Positions 1 to 12,308 of a stretch of DNA of 64,000 nt are shown here, one piece after another (position 1 is the first letter of the stretch; every line of letters begins with the position of its first letter). Made by a program: the position numbers and the translations under genes. This DNA is from Hemerocallis citrina (taxonomy: Eukaryota > Streptophyta > Magnoliopsida > Asparagales > Asphodelaceae). The notes below the pieces were generated by a model, which did no database searches, was not told the DNA's origin, and saw nothing but the letters and a program-made list of their open reading frames with translations. The stretch covers positions 77,939,227 through 78,003,226 of the forward strand of contig CM030366.1 in NCBI GenBank assembly GCA_017893485.1, written 5' to 3'.

Positions 1-734
1 CAAAGAACGTGTTTGTTAGTTGCGAATTTATTATGAACTAATTTTATTTTTCTAGGTCTTCGATGTAGCTTAGTTTTGAGAAAAAAATTTTAATTCCATA
101 TTTTTTTCTATTTTTCCATGGTTGTGTGTTTGATTTTTGTTCTTAATTCTTACAATTTTTTGGTCAACTTTTGTATGATTTATTGGATCATGGAGAAACC
201 GAGAGGTAATTTGTGATTTAGAACTATAGAATTAAACATCATTGATTGAGCAAAATTAGTGATGATTTACCGCGATTGATGTGACTATAAAGAAATCCAT
301 AGAACTTAATGAGTCTTCTATTGATTAAATTTGCATAGAGATATGACAAACTGTTAGTTGGAGATATTTTTGGTATCGTTCGAGAAAAAACATTGAATAC
401 TTAGGGGATTTCGGCCTACAACTTGGAAAAATAATTTTTTTATTTACATGGAATTATAAATTGTGTGAGATTAATTAGGTGAAATCAAAAGCCCTAGAAT
501 TAGTTTTGCAATTAATAAACTACAAAATTTCAGATTCCGCTTATTTTAATTAATTTAATTAGTTCTTCCGATTAATTTAATTTAGTTGCTTTCTTTATTA
601 AATTTTGATATTACAAATACTAGTTAATCTAGTAATTTCGGCACTCGATAAAATAATTAGTCCTTGTGGGTTCAACACTCTTTTCACTTATCTATACTAC
701 TTGTTGCGATTTTGTAAACTTACAAATATTCACA
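1..734 (+). mobile_element. 3' part of an Athila-type LTR, plus orientation
   Basis: This segment matches, in inverse orientation and over its whole length, the 3' half of the LTR at 15140-16678. The shared parts include the stretch around 'cctcgataaaataatt' with 'ccttgtgggttc' and the terminal 'attcaca'. It is therefore the right end of a plus-strand Athila-type element whose body lies left of the window. At 735 the sequence switches to the F element, so 735-739 (tagtg) would be one target-site copy; the other is outside the window. Noncoding. Confidence 0.7.
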
Positions 735-2784
735 TAGTGGGTGTTCTCATTATCTTCTGATATTTACTAGATTGGGCATGCTTAGCCATAACATATGTAG
801 ATGTTAATTAAATTTGTATGTGTAAGTGTAGAAGCTTTTCTAGAATTTTATTTGTGCATGCTTAGCCACAAACTAGGCAGAGGTTAATTAAATTGATAAG
901 TGAATATGTGGGAACTTTTCTAGAATTTCAACTAAGAAAATGTAGTAGAAATTCCGTATAATTAATTCATGATGTTGATTTCTTGTGTGCGAATTTTTAA
1001 TGTACTTACTTCTCTAAAATCTAGTCATTTGATGAGTAATTGTTCATATGATTCAGTCTATAGAATTAGGAGTAATATATATCCATATGTATGAAAATTT
1101 TCATATTACATAAGAGTAGATTATTATATGAAATTTCATGCTAAAACGTACTAATTTTGATGAGAATTATCCTCTGGAAATTCACTAGGAACTGTAAAAT
1201 AATGCGTAGTAAGTGTGAGATCGAATTTTCTAGTGAAATTATGAAATAGAGAGAGATTCGTATTCAAGAAAATTGAAATCGTAATATAATCAGATGAAGA
1301 TGCTTGATAGCATGGTCTCAGTGTGTGGGTTTGGGCGCTGTGTATAGCGACATTTGGTCGCAGATTCGAGCCCTGTGAGGCTCTATTTCTTTTCAGAAAT
1401 TTTTAATTTATTTATATACCATAAGGGAGAGTTATAAAGACTATGTGAATCCTCTCTACACCAACAATGAGTTGGTATATTGGTTGTTGGTGGCATTTTG
1501 AGTTCTACTTGGCCTTGGGTTTGATTCTGAACAGAGCCGTATTTTTAAACCTTAATCATATTTTTTTTCCGTGAAATATTTAATGTGGAGTTTTAGGAAA
1601 ATATTTAACAAACATATATATGTAAATTCCAAGAGTATTTTGGGGGTAAATTAAATTACGAATCAAGTTACTTTAAAAATAAAAATAAAAAATTTTGGAG
1701 TTACTATGAGGTTGAAACATGATGTCTTTTATCTAGTTTTTTCCTAATACTTTTACAACATATAAAAATTGGATTTAGAATTTGGAATTTTAGTATAGTG
1801 TACCTTATATGAATTAAGAGGTAATTAAAGGATGAATTTGAAATAGTAAATATGTGATGTTTATAAGGGTTTTGATCAATCAAATTGTTATTAAATATTG
1901 CTGTAAGAAGTTGTCTATTACATTGAGATGATTAATGTAAAGAAAATGGATAAAAGAAATTAAATGATGTAAAATGAGAAAATTTTATGAGGTTAAAAAT
2001 AACCTAGAAGATCTCTGTGATTGAGATGGATGGATTCTAGAGACAGAGCGATACCCAGAATATCGATAAGTTGAGATATGTGAAAATTTGAGAAATGGCC
2101 ATTGTAGACTAATGTTCTCGGTGAATGAAAATTCGAGAAATGGCCAATGTGGGCTAATGTTCTCGGTGAATGAAAATTTAAGAAATTGCCAGTGCGGGCG
2201 AATGTTCTCGTGTATTGATTTTAAGTCTGGTAGGAGGGTAAGCTAGCGGTAGGTGATATTATTTATGTTGAACTTAAGGATAGGAACTAGGAAAAGGGGA
2301 TATGATGAAAGCTTGGGAAAATGTGAGTGGGGAGGCTCTTTATAGTCGGGCGGATATATTCCGGGACTGGGCTCAACATGGTCGAGCGGATGTATTCCGG
2401 GACTATGGTTACAGTCAGGCGGATGTATACCAGGATTGCGATTTTTATGCGAGATGACTCTCAATTATTTTCGGGGCTATGAATAATCAGGCGAATGTAC
2501 TCTGGGGTTATGAATAGTCGGGTGGAAGGAAGACGAGTCTCCAGTGTTCTGAGTTAGAGCGACACTTACGGGATGTTTTGCGCGATGAGGGTTCTGTATG
2601 GTCGGGTGGATATACTATGGGACTGGAACCTATACTCGTGGAATGTCTAAATCTTATTTTTGTCACTGTAGTAGGATTTCATAACGAGGGATTGAACGCT
2701 AAAATGAAGTGTACGTAAGGTTTTCCCTCGGACCTATGTAGTATGAGATGCATAGACTCCGAACAAGTGTGCATTAGTGTTGCA
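735..2784 (+). mobile_element. Left part of a long Tekay/Del-like LTR (element F)
   Basis: This AT-rich noncoding stretch aligns by eye, in order, with the right half of element C (33418-35230). Shared landmarks are the 'gggcattgtgaacag...ggttcgag' block (here near 1320-1380), the 'gggcta..tgttctc' block (2085-2215), 'aagtctggtaggagggtaagctag' (2222-2245) and 'aacaagtgtgcattagt' (2762-2778). It is interrupted at 2785 by element G and resumes at 16679. Its left terminus is outside the window. No coding potential is visible. Assignment to Tekay/Del rests on the homology to C and on the LTR end at 16834. Confidence 0.6.
2081..2640. repeat. Short tandem repeats inside element F
   Basis: Two degenerate minisatellite-like stretches occur here. 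At 2081-2215 a unit of about 46 bp beginning 'gaaaatttgagaaatggcca' occurs three times. At 2341-2640 a motif built around 'gggcggatgtattccgggac' recurs five or six times with spacers of variable length. The equivalent part of element C holds essentially one copy of the first motif, so the expansion is specific to this copy or subfamily. Confidence 0.6.
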
Positions 2785-3229
2785 TTAGTATAATTAGGGT
2801 TAGTTTTAATTATGATAATAGGATTAGTTAATATTATTAGATAATTAACTAATTGATTTAAAAATCAATAGATTAAAATTAATCAATTAAAATTTTAAAC
2901 TAACCAATTAACTAATCCTAATTTAAATCTATTCAACTTTTATTTTTATTACAAATTTCCATTCCACCCCTTAGTTGACCTTTTTATTTTTTATTGATTC
3001 TTCCATGGGCCAATTCGTAAAAACATGAATTTGGGTGCTTGAATTTTGAAATCTTCATCCTTGTATTCTTCCATGATTTCACCAAAAATGCCTACCTTTT
3101 GCACTTATCCATCTCATTCCTACAAAAAACAAACAAATAAATAATATTGAGTAGAAATAAGATAAATTTCAACTTGTAATTTTAATGCATAAAAGAGTAC
3201 AAAATATTATATATAAATTTCAGTCATCA
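2785..3229 (-). repeat. Truncated 3' LTR of element G
   Basis: The minus-strand start TGATGACTGAAATTTATATA (from 3229) is the same as the LTR start at 16678. Homology then runs left to about 2785 ('tagtataattaggg', matching 16205 onward), where it stops abruptly against F. About 1.1 kb of LTR is missing. Confidence 0.75.
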
Positions 3230-3240
3230 AATACCCCCGA
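3230..3240 (-). other. Polypurine tract of element G
   Basis: The minus strand reads TCGGGGGTATT immediately before the LTR start TGATG. The same context (GGGGGTATT then TGATG) precedes the 3' LTR of element E at 54803. It would prime plus-strand DNA synthesis. Confidence 0.7.
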
Positions 3241-3867
3241 ACATAAGAATTTGCTTGTCCTCGAGCAAAAGGATATACATAAATTAAAGAATAATGATCA
3301 TAATTAGGATCAACTCATCGCACTAAAAGGTCTTATCATGCAAGCATCAAAATTTCAATTTAAAACATAAACAATAGCAAATAATGTAAAACCAAGCATA
3401 CCCACTTTCTCCAGTGCAATTATTCATTCATAATTTCAAACCCAATCATATTTATCATGCAATTAATGTATTTATAGTATGTAACAACTCCATCTGTGAT
3501 TACCCCTTATCACTACTACAAACCGAGTAGCAAACTAGAGATTTTTTTTTTCTCTTTTCTAAGTTGTCACTTGCCTTTTGACATGAATGCAAACATTTGT
3601 GATGAATTCACCAGGTTACTCAACATGTCACACACTTAGAGTGTTTTTGCATACTCATATTTCAAGTTGTTGTTTGACGTAAAAGTAAACATTGGTGATG
3701 AATACCCCTAGTTACTAAACAACTCAAAATATTGGAGTAGATAGAACTTTATTCATTCAATTATTTGATCATTATCACTCTATTTACTTAAACTCTGTTT
3801 AGGACTAGATCAAAGGGGATAATCACAACAAAAAGCATCATATTTTTCTTTTATGTATAATCACAAG
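3241..3867 (-). other. 3' noncoding region of element G (distal part)
   Basis: No gene is present. The stretch is the reverse complement of 54230-54785 of element E, including the 'gaggacaagcaaa' motif next to the polypurine tract and the paired segments around 'caccaatgtttacttttacgtc'. It ends at 3863-3867 (acaag), the target-site copy of element H. Confidence 0.7.
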
Positions 3868-6564
3868 TGTCACGCCCCGCTTCCCAAAAATACGGAATAC
3901 GAGCACATAACATTGGCCCAGCGAATGACTAATATCATCCATAAGCTGTTTATCTGATTAACTCAACAATATAATTAATACAGAACAATTGCGCAGGCAA
4001 TAATAATAATCTCATGAACAATACTATTTGGAATGAAGCAATAAAATATCCAAATACAATAATACTCCAACGTCTGGAAACAAATAACAATATTCAGGAC
4101 ATAAGCCCAATATAAAGAAATAAAAATAATCCAATAATTAAGTCTCCATAACAAAGCAATAATTACTAAGCAGCGATGCGATCAATTTCTTCACCAATGT
4201 TGTTCTCCCAATCCTTCAGGTAATTCTCCATCAACCACTGTAAACACTTCATCTAAAAAGAGGAGAAAAATTGTCCTTAAAGCAAGTCATGGATAGCAAG
4301 TAGAGAAAGTAGGGAACAATGGAATAACGGTATAACAATGAATCAATGGATCAATAGAAATCAATAAAATGGGACAATATCATGATAATCGATGCAATTG
4401 GCTATAAACAATGGTTCAATAATCGGTAACAATAATCAATTATCAATATTAATAACACTTAGCCAATATTCGGTATCAATAAAAACAATGATGAACAATA
4501 TGCAATGTTGGTGATGTGTCATGTCTATTAATCTTTTTTTTTAATCCTAACTAATGCACGTACTACTGCATCCCATGCTACAGGTTCAATGCATACAATC
4601 AATTTCGTTTTAGACTATAGTGGTAGGCTCTATAGTTCATGTACTCGGCAATGATATTCAATAATGGTCGATGACCGAATCAATCGAGATACTGTAGTCA
4701 GTAATTTACAATTAATTGATGACCGATAGACCAATAGACCGATAGACCAATAATTATGGAAACACGGGCCCCTCCTCCGAATACAGTCCCTATATTGTCC
4801 ACTACTAAAAGTCAATCCTTAAACCCCGGCTTGTTAATTATTTATCAATACCACAACACAATATGCAATTAATGGACAATTCGGTGAACGATAATATCAA
4901 TAGGAAAACAATAGGTTGATAACATGGATAGGACGGTCAGAATAGTGACAATAACTCATTGGGAACATGTAATGCAACATACATTCATTAATTCATGCAA
5001 TAATACAACATAGGAATTATTAATTCATTAAAAAGAGGAATCTAAAATTTTGGATAGCCGGCATAACCTGTACAAAAATGCAGTTTTCCGCTGACTCAGA
5101 AATCAAAATTTGAATCCGTTAGAAAATATGGAAACTAGACATCCATACGGTTCTAACGCATACTTAAAGTTCAAATTTCGACAATAGTACCTAGGTCAAA
5201 CACATGTTTCTTTACAGGTTTTATGTTTAGGCAGAATTTCGACATCTTGTTGTTTTAATTTTTGAATCAGCAAAAACTCAATATTAAATTCAGTAAAAAT
5301 ATAATCTAGGCTCCTAAACATGTTAAGCAAAAATCTGGAAATTTTCAGATTAGAATTCTATCATTTGATCAGACTTTTTATAGTTTAAACATGAAAGGTA
5401 CGAGAATCTGAAAATCAGAAAGTAAAAACACAGCTGTAGTAAAATGAGCATAACTTTTGCTACAGAACTCGGAATTCGAAAATTCAAGATAATCTGGAAA
5501 CTAAAAGATAAGGCTAAAATTCATATTCAGAAAGTATTTCATTTTAAGGTCGTTTACTGGTTCGAAAATAGCGGTCAATGTTCCGGTCAGCAAGCATATA
5601 CAGGGTTTTGGGGGTATTTTCATGAAAATAAATTAATTAAACATAATGGGTGTAGTCAATAAATTGTGTAGTCAACATAATGGGTGTCAAAACATGATAA
5701 ATTAAACTAGAACATGCTCATACATCAATTTATCATCAATCAATCATCAATCGATCAAACAACATACAACCTAGCAATTGTCTCTACAATAATTTATTTG
5801 TGTGTCAATTATATGAATAACCCTAGTATCAATTCTATATGCACTCATGAAAGATCCAAACTTTAGAGTCAAAAGCTGCACGATGTCAAGAATATTGGGG
5901 TTAGCTCGTGTAAACCCTCAATAAACCCAACAAAAGTGATAAACTATGGATAATACGATAACGAAGAGATCTACTTGCAAGAGTTTCAATGAGACTTGAA
6001 TTTGATACAATTAGAAATTCAAGAGGACGGTAACTTTCTTGTTAGTTGACAAAAATGAATACCAAGAATAGCAGGATATGGATCCTGAAGCAACGAACTC
6101 ACGAACACACAATCACATGTGCAATATACGTGCAATAAAATCCCAAAAGCAAAATCAGCAAGAGTACACAGCAATCACAGCAAGAGAGAGGCAGAGCTCG
6201 ACAGCAACAATGGCAAGGGCGACGGCCTAGTGGTCACCGGCATCGCAGGCGGCGGTGGCATCGTCGCAGGCGAGCGGTGCGATGGGGACGGGGAGGCGCT
6301 ACAGTGGTGGTCGACGAGATCAAGACAGCAGCAAGGGAAGATCGGGGTTTGGCTGGCTGTTAACGATCGGAACAGGGCAAGGGCGAGGAGGTGGATTGGG
6401 GGTGTGCTGGCGGGAGGTGGCGACGTGCGGGTCACCGGAGGGAGCCGGAGAGGAGAACTCAGTAATGGGTTTAGGGATTTTGGCGGGAAAAAGTGGTCGG
6501 GGAGAGAGAACATCGAGGAGAGAGAAGAGAGAATAGACGGCTAGGATTTCGAAGATGTGCAATT

Positions 6565-6595
6565 TTTAGGGTTTGCAGTAGATTTGTATTTATAG
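6565..6595 (-). promoter_or_regulatory. LTR promoter of H: TATA box plus telo-box
   Basis: The minus strand reads CTATAAATAC (6595-6586), followed about 12 nt downstream by AAACCCTAAA (6574-6565), the plant telo-box sequence, and then a pyrimidine-rich leader. The same arrangement is in the other LTR at 12000-11991 and 11979-11970. The position, about 0.8 kb into the LTR, suits transcription initiation. Confidence 0.6.
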
Positions 6596-7019
6596 GGTAC
6601 AATTAGGGTACTGGGTTAGTGGTTTAGGGTCCAATAAAAATGGATTTGGGTCAAGAACAAATGAAATTGAGTTTAGGGTTCAATTAAGAGATAGATCAAA
6701 ATCAATAGGGTTCAATTAAAAACTCCCACAAATAAATAAAAGATAATAGGTTCAACAAGAAGAGCCCAATCAAGAAGAACAGAAATTTCATGAACAAATT
6801 TAATCAAGAAGAAAATAATCATGAAAGAAAAATACGGTATTTATATATATATATATATATATATGCATTAAATCAAACGGTGAAATGCATAAAAAATTGA
6901 GCATGTTCGGGCTTAAAACAAAAAAATAATGATAATAACAGTAACAATAAAAGTATTAATACTAATAAAAATAATGATAACAATAGTAACAAATATTTAT
7001 ACTAATAACAATAAGAAAA

Positions 7020-7049
7020 TCAATAATAATAGCAATAATAATAATAAAA

Positions 7050-7130
<81 letters not shown>
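7020..7130. repeat. AAT trinucleotide microsatellite
   Basis: A nearly uninterrupted AAT/ATT run lies within the 3' LTR of H. A shorter interrupted version is at 12895-12970 in the other LTR, so the array expanded after insertion. The poly-Asn and poly-Ile open frames here are artefacts of the repeat. Confidence 0.95.
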
Positions 7131-7131
<1 letters not shown>

Positions 7132-7407
7132 TAATTGTAAAAACAATAATAATAATAATGATGATATTCATTAAAACAGGATTTGAGTTCAACAAATTTA
7201 TTAATCCGAAAATTAATAATATAAATAGTCGATCAATTAGGGATAGAAAATAAATTCAAATGTACCATCATTCAAAATGAATACAATCTCGATTAGAAAA
7301 CACTTTAATACACGATCCGAAAAGAACTTAGCACAATATAAATTTATGAAAAAATTAAATTATAGAAAATACACGAAAAATACTAATTATCTGGAATAGG
7401 GGTTACA

Positions 7408-7421
7408 ATTCTACCCACCTT
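7408..7421 (-). other. Polypurine tract of element H
   Basis: The minus strand reads AAGGTGGGTAGAAT directly before the LTR start TGTAACCCC. It is preceded by an 'aatttcgaggatgaaatttt' stretch that is characteristic of Tekay/Del elements. Confidence 0.8.
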
Positions 7422-7908
7422 ACAACAAAATTTCATCCTCGAAATTTGCTCAGGCGGTACATAGGACAAAGCAAAGGCAAAAGCAAACTTAGGGAATAAC
7501 AAAACAGAGAATAAAGGGAAAGAGACAAATTGTGGCAATACAAGAATAAGATGGAGCACGGATACGAATGGAGTGATCTAAGAAGATGTCAAATAAAAAT
7601 TTAATAAATGATGCAATGCAATTGAAGGAATAAGGGAGAGAAATGAGTTGGGTGGTACAACTGGAATTTGAAGAGAGTTTGGTAGAGAAGAAATAGCTAG
7701 TATGATACTCAATAATGAATCAATAAATGAAGGTAAATTCAAGGTGCAGAATGGATAAATGATACAAGAGGGAATAAGCAATGCAAGAATAGAAAACAAA
7801 TACATATTGCTATATACCTGCAGCTACGCCTTCAGCAATCAAGTTGTAAGCCTAACCACGAGCTTCAGTCTGTCCTCCATTGGGGGCTGGTCCTTCAGTC
7901 GGCACATC

Positions 7909-9049
7909 TTACCGGTTTCTTGGGCAGACTCGAACCATGTGGTCGTCACTTCCACACAACAGGTATTGGAAGTTCGCTGCCCTACAATCCTGACGTGAGT
8001 GACCAACCCTGTGGCAGTAGATGCATGGTTGGTCCACCCGCGGGGCAGCAGGAGAGTAGGGCAAAGCTCTAGCCATCTGGGTCTGAACTGGCCTCCGAAT
8101 AGGCCCACCAGAAGTCCTCACAGCGACAGGGTGTGGAACAAACCGCTGAATAGCACGCTTCCTCATACTAGTCTGTTCCTGAATTCTTGCAGCATCCAGG
8201 ATATCAGCATAAGAACGAAATCGCAATGCAGCAAGATGATCCCGAATCTCAATGTCTAAGCCTGACAAGAAACGACGACCTCTATTTTCGTCATTTGCCA
8301 CCATAGCAGTAGTAAAATGACTTAGTCGGGCAAATTTCGCAGTGTACTCATCCATGGTTCGAATCCCCTGATTCAAGATAGTGTTTAGTTTAATGTCGGT
8401 ACTTCATGAAATAACAACGAAAAAGCATAAATAAATACTATCTGACGAACCTGAGTTAATGTGATAAACTGTCGTTCCATTTCATTCTTGGTGGCATTAG
8501 GGAAGAACTTCGTAAGGAAGCTCTCAGAGAAAGCGGCCCAAGGAATGGGTCGACCCAAACGTTCAGCCTCAGTCTGCCACCAGATGTGGGCAAGATCAAC
8601 AAGTTCGATGCTCACAACATCCACACGATCCACATCCACTATACGTGCTGCGGTCAACAACTGCTCAGTCCTGATAAGCCATTGCTCGGCTACAAGTGGA
8701 CCTTCAGTGCCCGAGAACTTATCTGGATGGAGCTTCATGAAATCTGCCACATTACTAGGTCTCGTGGCAGCAATGCGGGGGCAGGCACAACAAGTACCCT
8801 GTTGGCAGCTTCATAAGCCATTTTCAATTGTTCATTATGTTCCCGCTGCATCTGCATTATCAGTTTGTTGTGCTCACGTTGCATTTGCATCAACTGTGCA
8901 ACAGTGGGCACATCAGACTGGTCATCCTCAGCACAGGAAGAACAAGCACCTCTCCTAAGCATTTGCATCATCTGTGCAATAGTGGGCTCATCAGAATGAT
9001 CATCCCCAGCACGGGAAGATGAAGCATCTTTACTAGCCATGGTCTGCAA
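7909..9049 (-). pseudogene. Tekay/Del-type gag, split by a putative intron and a frameshift
   Basis: This encodes a Gag (capsid/nucleocapsid) protein of the Tekay/Del type. The reading starts near 9040 (MASKD) in a Gln/Met-rich N-terminus with an internal duplication (TIAQMMQM, TVAQLMQM). A frameshift near 8740 leads into the gag core (DKFSGTEGPLVAEQWL, then HIWWQTEAERLGRP and FLTKFFP). At 8450-8368 an 83-bp block begins GT and ends CAG. Skipping it joins LTQ to GIRTMDEY exactly in frame. The C-terminus has two zinc knuckles, CIYCHRVGHSRQDC and a degenerate LCGSDDHMVRVC. No protease or RT follows. The block could be a real spliceosomal intron or a later insertion; the exact frame rescue favours an intron. 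Confidence 0.72.
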
Positions 9050-9225
9050 TAAAAATCAAACGGTTAGCGTCCAGATCATAAGTTGGATATCAATTGTTCA
9101 TGCGATCACTGAATTACTCATACTGTTGAGTCAAACCGACAAAACCCAAATCTGATTAATTGATTAATCAAAGCCAAACTTCATCTTGTTAGTCAAGTTT
9201 GACTGATATATTATCCAAACCCGGA

Positions 9226-9236
9226 CTCTGATACCA
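9226..9236 (-). other. Primer-binding site of H (initiator-Met tRNA type)
   Basis: The minus strand reads TGGTATCAGAG, starting 10 nt after the end of the 5' LTR at 9247. This matches the 3' end of plant initiator methionine tRNA, the usual primer of Tekay/Del and many other plant LTR elements. Confidence 0.85.
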
Positions 9237-12200
9237 CTAAAAACCTTGTCACGCCCTGCTTCCCAAAAATACAGAATACGAGCACGTAACATTGGTCCAG
9301 CGAATGACTAACGTCATCCATAAGCTGTTTATCCGATTAACTCAACAATATAATTGATACAGAAATAATAATCTCATGAACAATAATACTTGGAATGAAG
9401 CAATAAAATATCCAAATACAATAATACTCCAACGTCTGGAAACAAATAACAATATTCGGGACATAAGCCCAATACAAAGAAATAACAATAATCCAATAAT
9501 TAAGTCTCCATAACAAAGCAATAATTATTAAGCAGCGATGCGATCAATTTCTTCACCAATGTTGTTCTCCCAATCCTTCAGGTAATTCTCCATCAACACC
9601 TGTAAATACTTCATCTAAAAAGAGGAAAAAAATTGTCCTTAGAGCAAGTCATGGATAGCAAGTAGAGAAAACAGGAAACAATGGAATAACGGTATAATAA
9701 TAAATCAATGGATCAATAGGAATGAATAAAATGAGACAATATCATGATAATCGATGCAATTGGCTATAAACAATGGTTCAATAATCGGTAACAATAATCA
9801 ATGATCAATATTAATAACACTTAGCCAATATTCTTTATCAATAAGAACAATGATGAACAATATGCAATGTTGGTGATGTGTCAATCCTTATGTCTATTAA
9901 TCATTTTTTTAAATCCTAACTAATGCACGTACTACTGCATTCCTTATTACAGGTTCAATGCATACAATCAATTTCATTTTAGACTATAGTGGTGGGCTCT
10001 ATAGTTCATGTACTCGGCAACGATATTCAATAATGACCGATGACCGAATCAATCGAGATACTGTAGTCAGTAATCTACAATTAATCGATGACCGATATGA
10101 CCGATAGACCGATAGACCAATAGACCAATAATTAGGGAAACACGGACCCCTCCTCCGAGTACAGTCCCTATATTGTTCACTACTAAAAGTCAACCCTTAA
10201 ACCCCAACATGTTAATTATTTATCAATGCAACAATACAAAATGCAAATAATGGACAATTCGGTGAACGATAGCAACCATAGGAAAACAATAGCTTGATAA
10301 CATGGATAGGGCAGTTAGAATAGTGACAATAACTCATTGAGAACATGCAATACAACATACATTCATTAATTCATGCAATAGTACAACATAGGAATTATTA
10401 ATTCATTAAAAAGATGAATCCAAAATTCTGGATAGCAAGCGCAACTTGTATAAAAATATAGTTTCCCGCTGACTCAGAAATTGAAAGTTGAATCCGTAAG
10501 AAAATCTGGAAACTAGACTTCCATATGGTTCCAAAGCATACTTAAAGTTCAAATTCCGACAACAGTAGCTAGGTCAAACACATATTTCTTTACAGGTTTT
10601 ATGTTCAAGCAGAATTTCGACATCTTGTTATTTTAATTTTTGAATCAGCAAAAACTTAATATTAAATTCAGTAAAAATATAATATAGGCTCCTAAACATG
10701 TTAAGAAACAATATAAAAATTTTCAGATTAAAATTCTATCATTTGATCAGTCTTTTTACAGTTTAAACATGAAAGGTACGAGGATCTGAAAATCTGAAAG
10801 TAAAAACACAGTTGTAGTAAAACGAGCATAACTTTTGCTAAAGAACTCTGAATTCGAAAATTCAAGATGATCTGGAAACTAGAAAAATAAGGCTATAATT
10901 CATATTCAGAAAGTATTTCATTTTAGGGTCGTTTACTAGTTCGAAAAAAGCAGTCAATGTTCAGGTCAGCAAGCATATATAGGGTTTTGGGGGTATTTTC
11001 ATGAAAATAAATTAATTAAACAATATGTGTATCGATTCTCTAGTCAATAAATTGTGTAATCGATATGATGGATGTTAAAACATGATAAGTAAAACTAGAA
11101 CATGCTCATACTTCAATTTATCATCAATCAGTCATCAATCGATCAAACAACATACGACCTAGCAATTATCTCTACAATAGTTTATTTGTGTGTCAATTAT
11201 ATGAACAACCCTAGTATCAATTCTATATGAACTCATAAAAGATCCAAACTTTAGAGTCAAAAGCAGCACGATGTCAAGAATATTGGGGTTAGCTCGTATA
11301 AACCCTCGATAAACCCAACGAAACAGATAAACAATGGATAATACGATAACAAAGAGATATACTTGCAAGAGTTTCAATGAGACTTGAATTTGATACAATT
11401 AGAAATTCAAGAGGACCGTGACTTGCCTGTTAGATGACGAAAATGAATACCAAGAATAACGGAATAAGGATCCCGAAGCAATGAACACACGGACACATAA
11501 TCAAACGTGCAATATACGTGCAATAAAATCCTAAAAGCAATAACAACAAGAGTACACAACAATCACAGCAAGAGAAAGGTAGAGCTCGATAGCAACAATG
11601 GCAAGGGCAACGTCCTGGTGGTCGCCGGTGTCGCAGGTGGCGGCGGCGGCATCGCAGGCGAGCGGCGCAACGGGGGCAGAGCGGCGCTAAAGAGGTGGTC
11701 GATGGGATCAAGACAGCAGCAAGGGAAGATCGAGGTTTGGCTGGTTGTTGACGATCGAAACAGGGCAAGGGCGAGGAGGAGGATCGGGGGTATGCTCGCG
11801 GGAGGTGGCGACGAGGGGGTCACCGGAGGGAGCCGGAGATGGCCGGAGAAGAGAACTTAGTAATGGGTTTAGGGATTTTGGAGGGAAAAAGTTGTCGGGG
11901 AGAGAGAACGGCGAGGAGAAAGGAAAGAGGAAAGAGAATAGACGGCTAGGACTTCGGATATCTACAAGTTTTAGGGTTTGTAGTAGAGTTGTATTTATAG
12001 GGTACAATTAGGATACTGGGTTAGTGGTTTAGGATCCAATAAAAATGGATTTAGGTCAAGAACAAATGAAATTGGGTTTAGGGTTCAATTAAGAGATAGA
12101 TCAAAATTAATAGGGTTCAATTAAAAACTCCCACAGATAAATAAAAGATAATAGGTTCAACCAGAAGAGCCCAATCAAGAAAAACGGAAATTTCATGAAC

Positions 12201-12239
12201 AAATTTAATCAAGAAGAAAATAATCAAGAGAGAAAAATA

Positions 12240-12247
12240 CAGTATTT

Positions 12248-12304
<57 letters not shown>
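12240..12304. repeat. TA dinucleotide microsatellite
   Basis: A TA run of more than 50 bp lies at the left edge of the putative Helitron. A second run (12712-12730) lies at its right edge. Together they mark the original TA repeat into which it went. Confidence 0.9.

Positions 12305-12308
<4 letters not shown>

Larger units (their letters stand above)
3868..7407 (-). repeat. 3' LTR of element H (3.54 kb)
   Basis: This is the direct repeat partner of 9247-13213, colinear along its length. Reading on the minus strand it has U3, a TATA box near 6590, a GC-rich leader (about 6540-6180) and a long AT-rich tail. A (TA)n run at 6846-6864 and an AAT array at 7020-7130 also lie in it. The open frames in the GC-rich leader (6119-6544 on +, 6175-6513 on -) are present in altered form in the other LTR. 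They are most simply leader sequence rather than genes. Confidence 0.88.

Noticed and set aside
6119..6562. Overlapping open frames on both strands, repeated at 11507-12011
   Set aside because: They lie in the GC-rich leader of the H LTRs. The frames are broken differently in the two copies and the composition (Pro/Ser/Leu or Gly/Arg) is what GC-rich noncoding DNA gives.
6929..7195. Open frames of poly-Asn (plus) and poly-Ile (minus)
   Set aside because: They are translations of the AAT/ATT microsatellite in the LTR of H. The other LTR has a shorter array, so there is no conserved protein.
7839..8958. Plus-strand open frames over the gag of H
   Set aside because: The minus strand gives clear Gag motifs and zinc knuckles in the same place; the plus frames are shadows.
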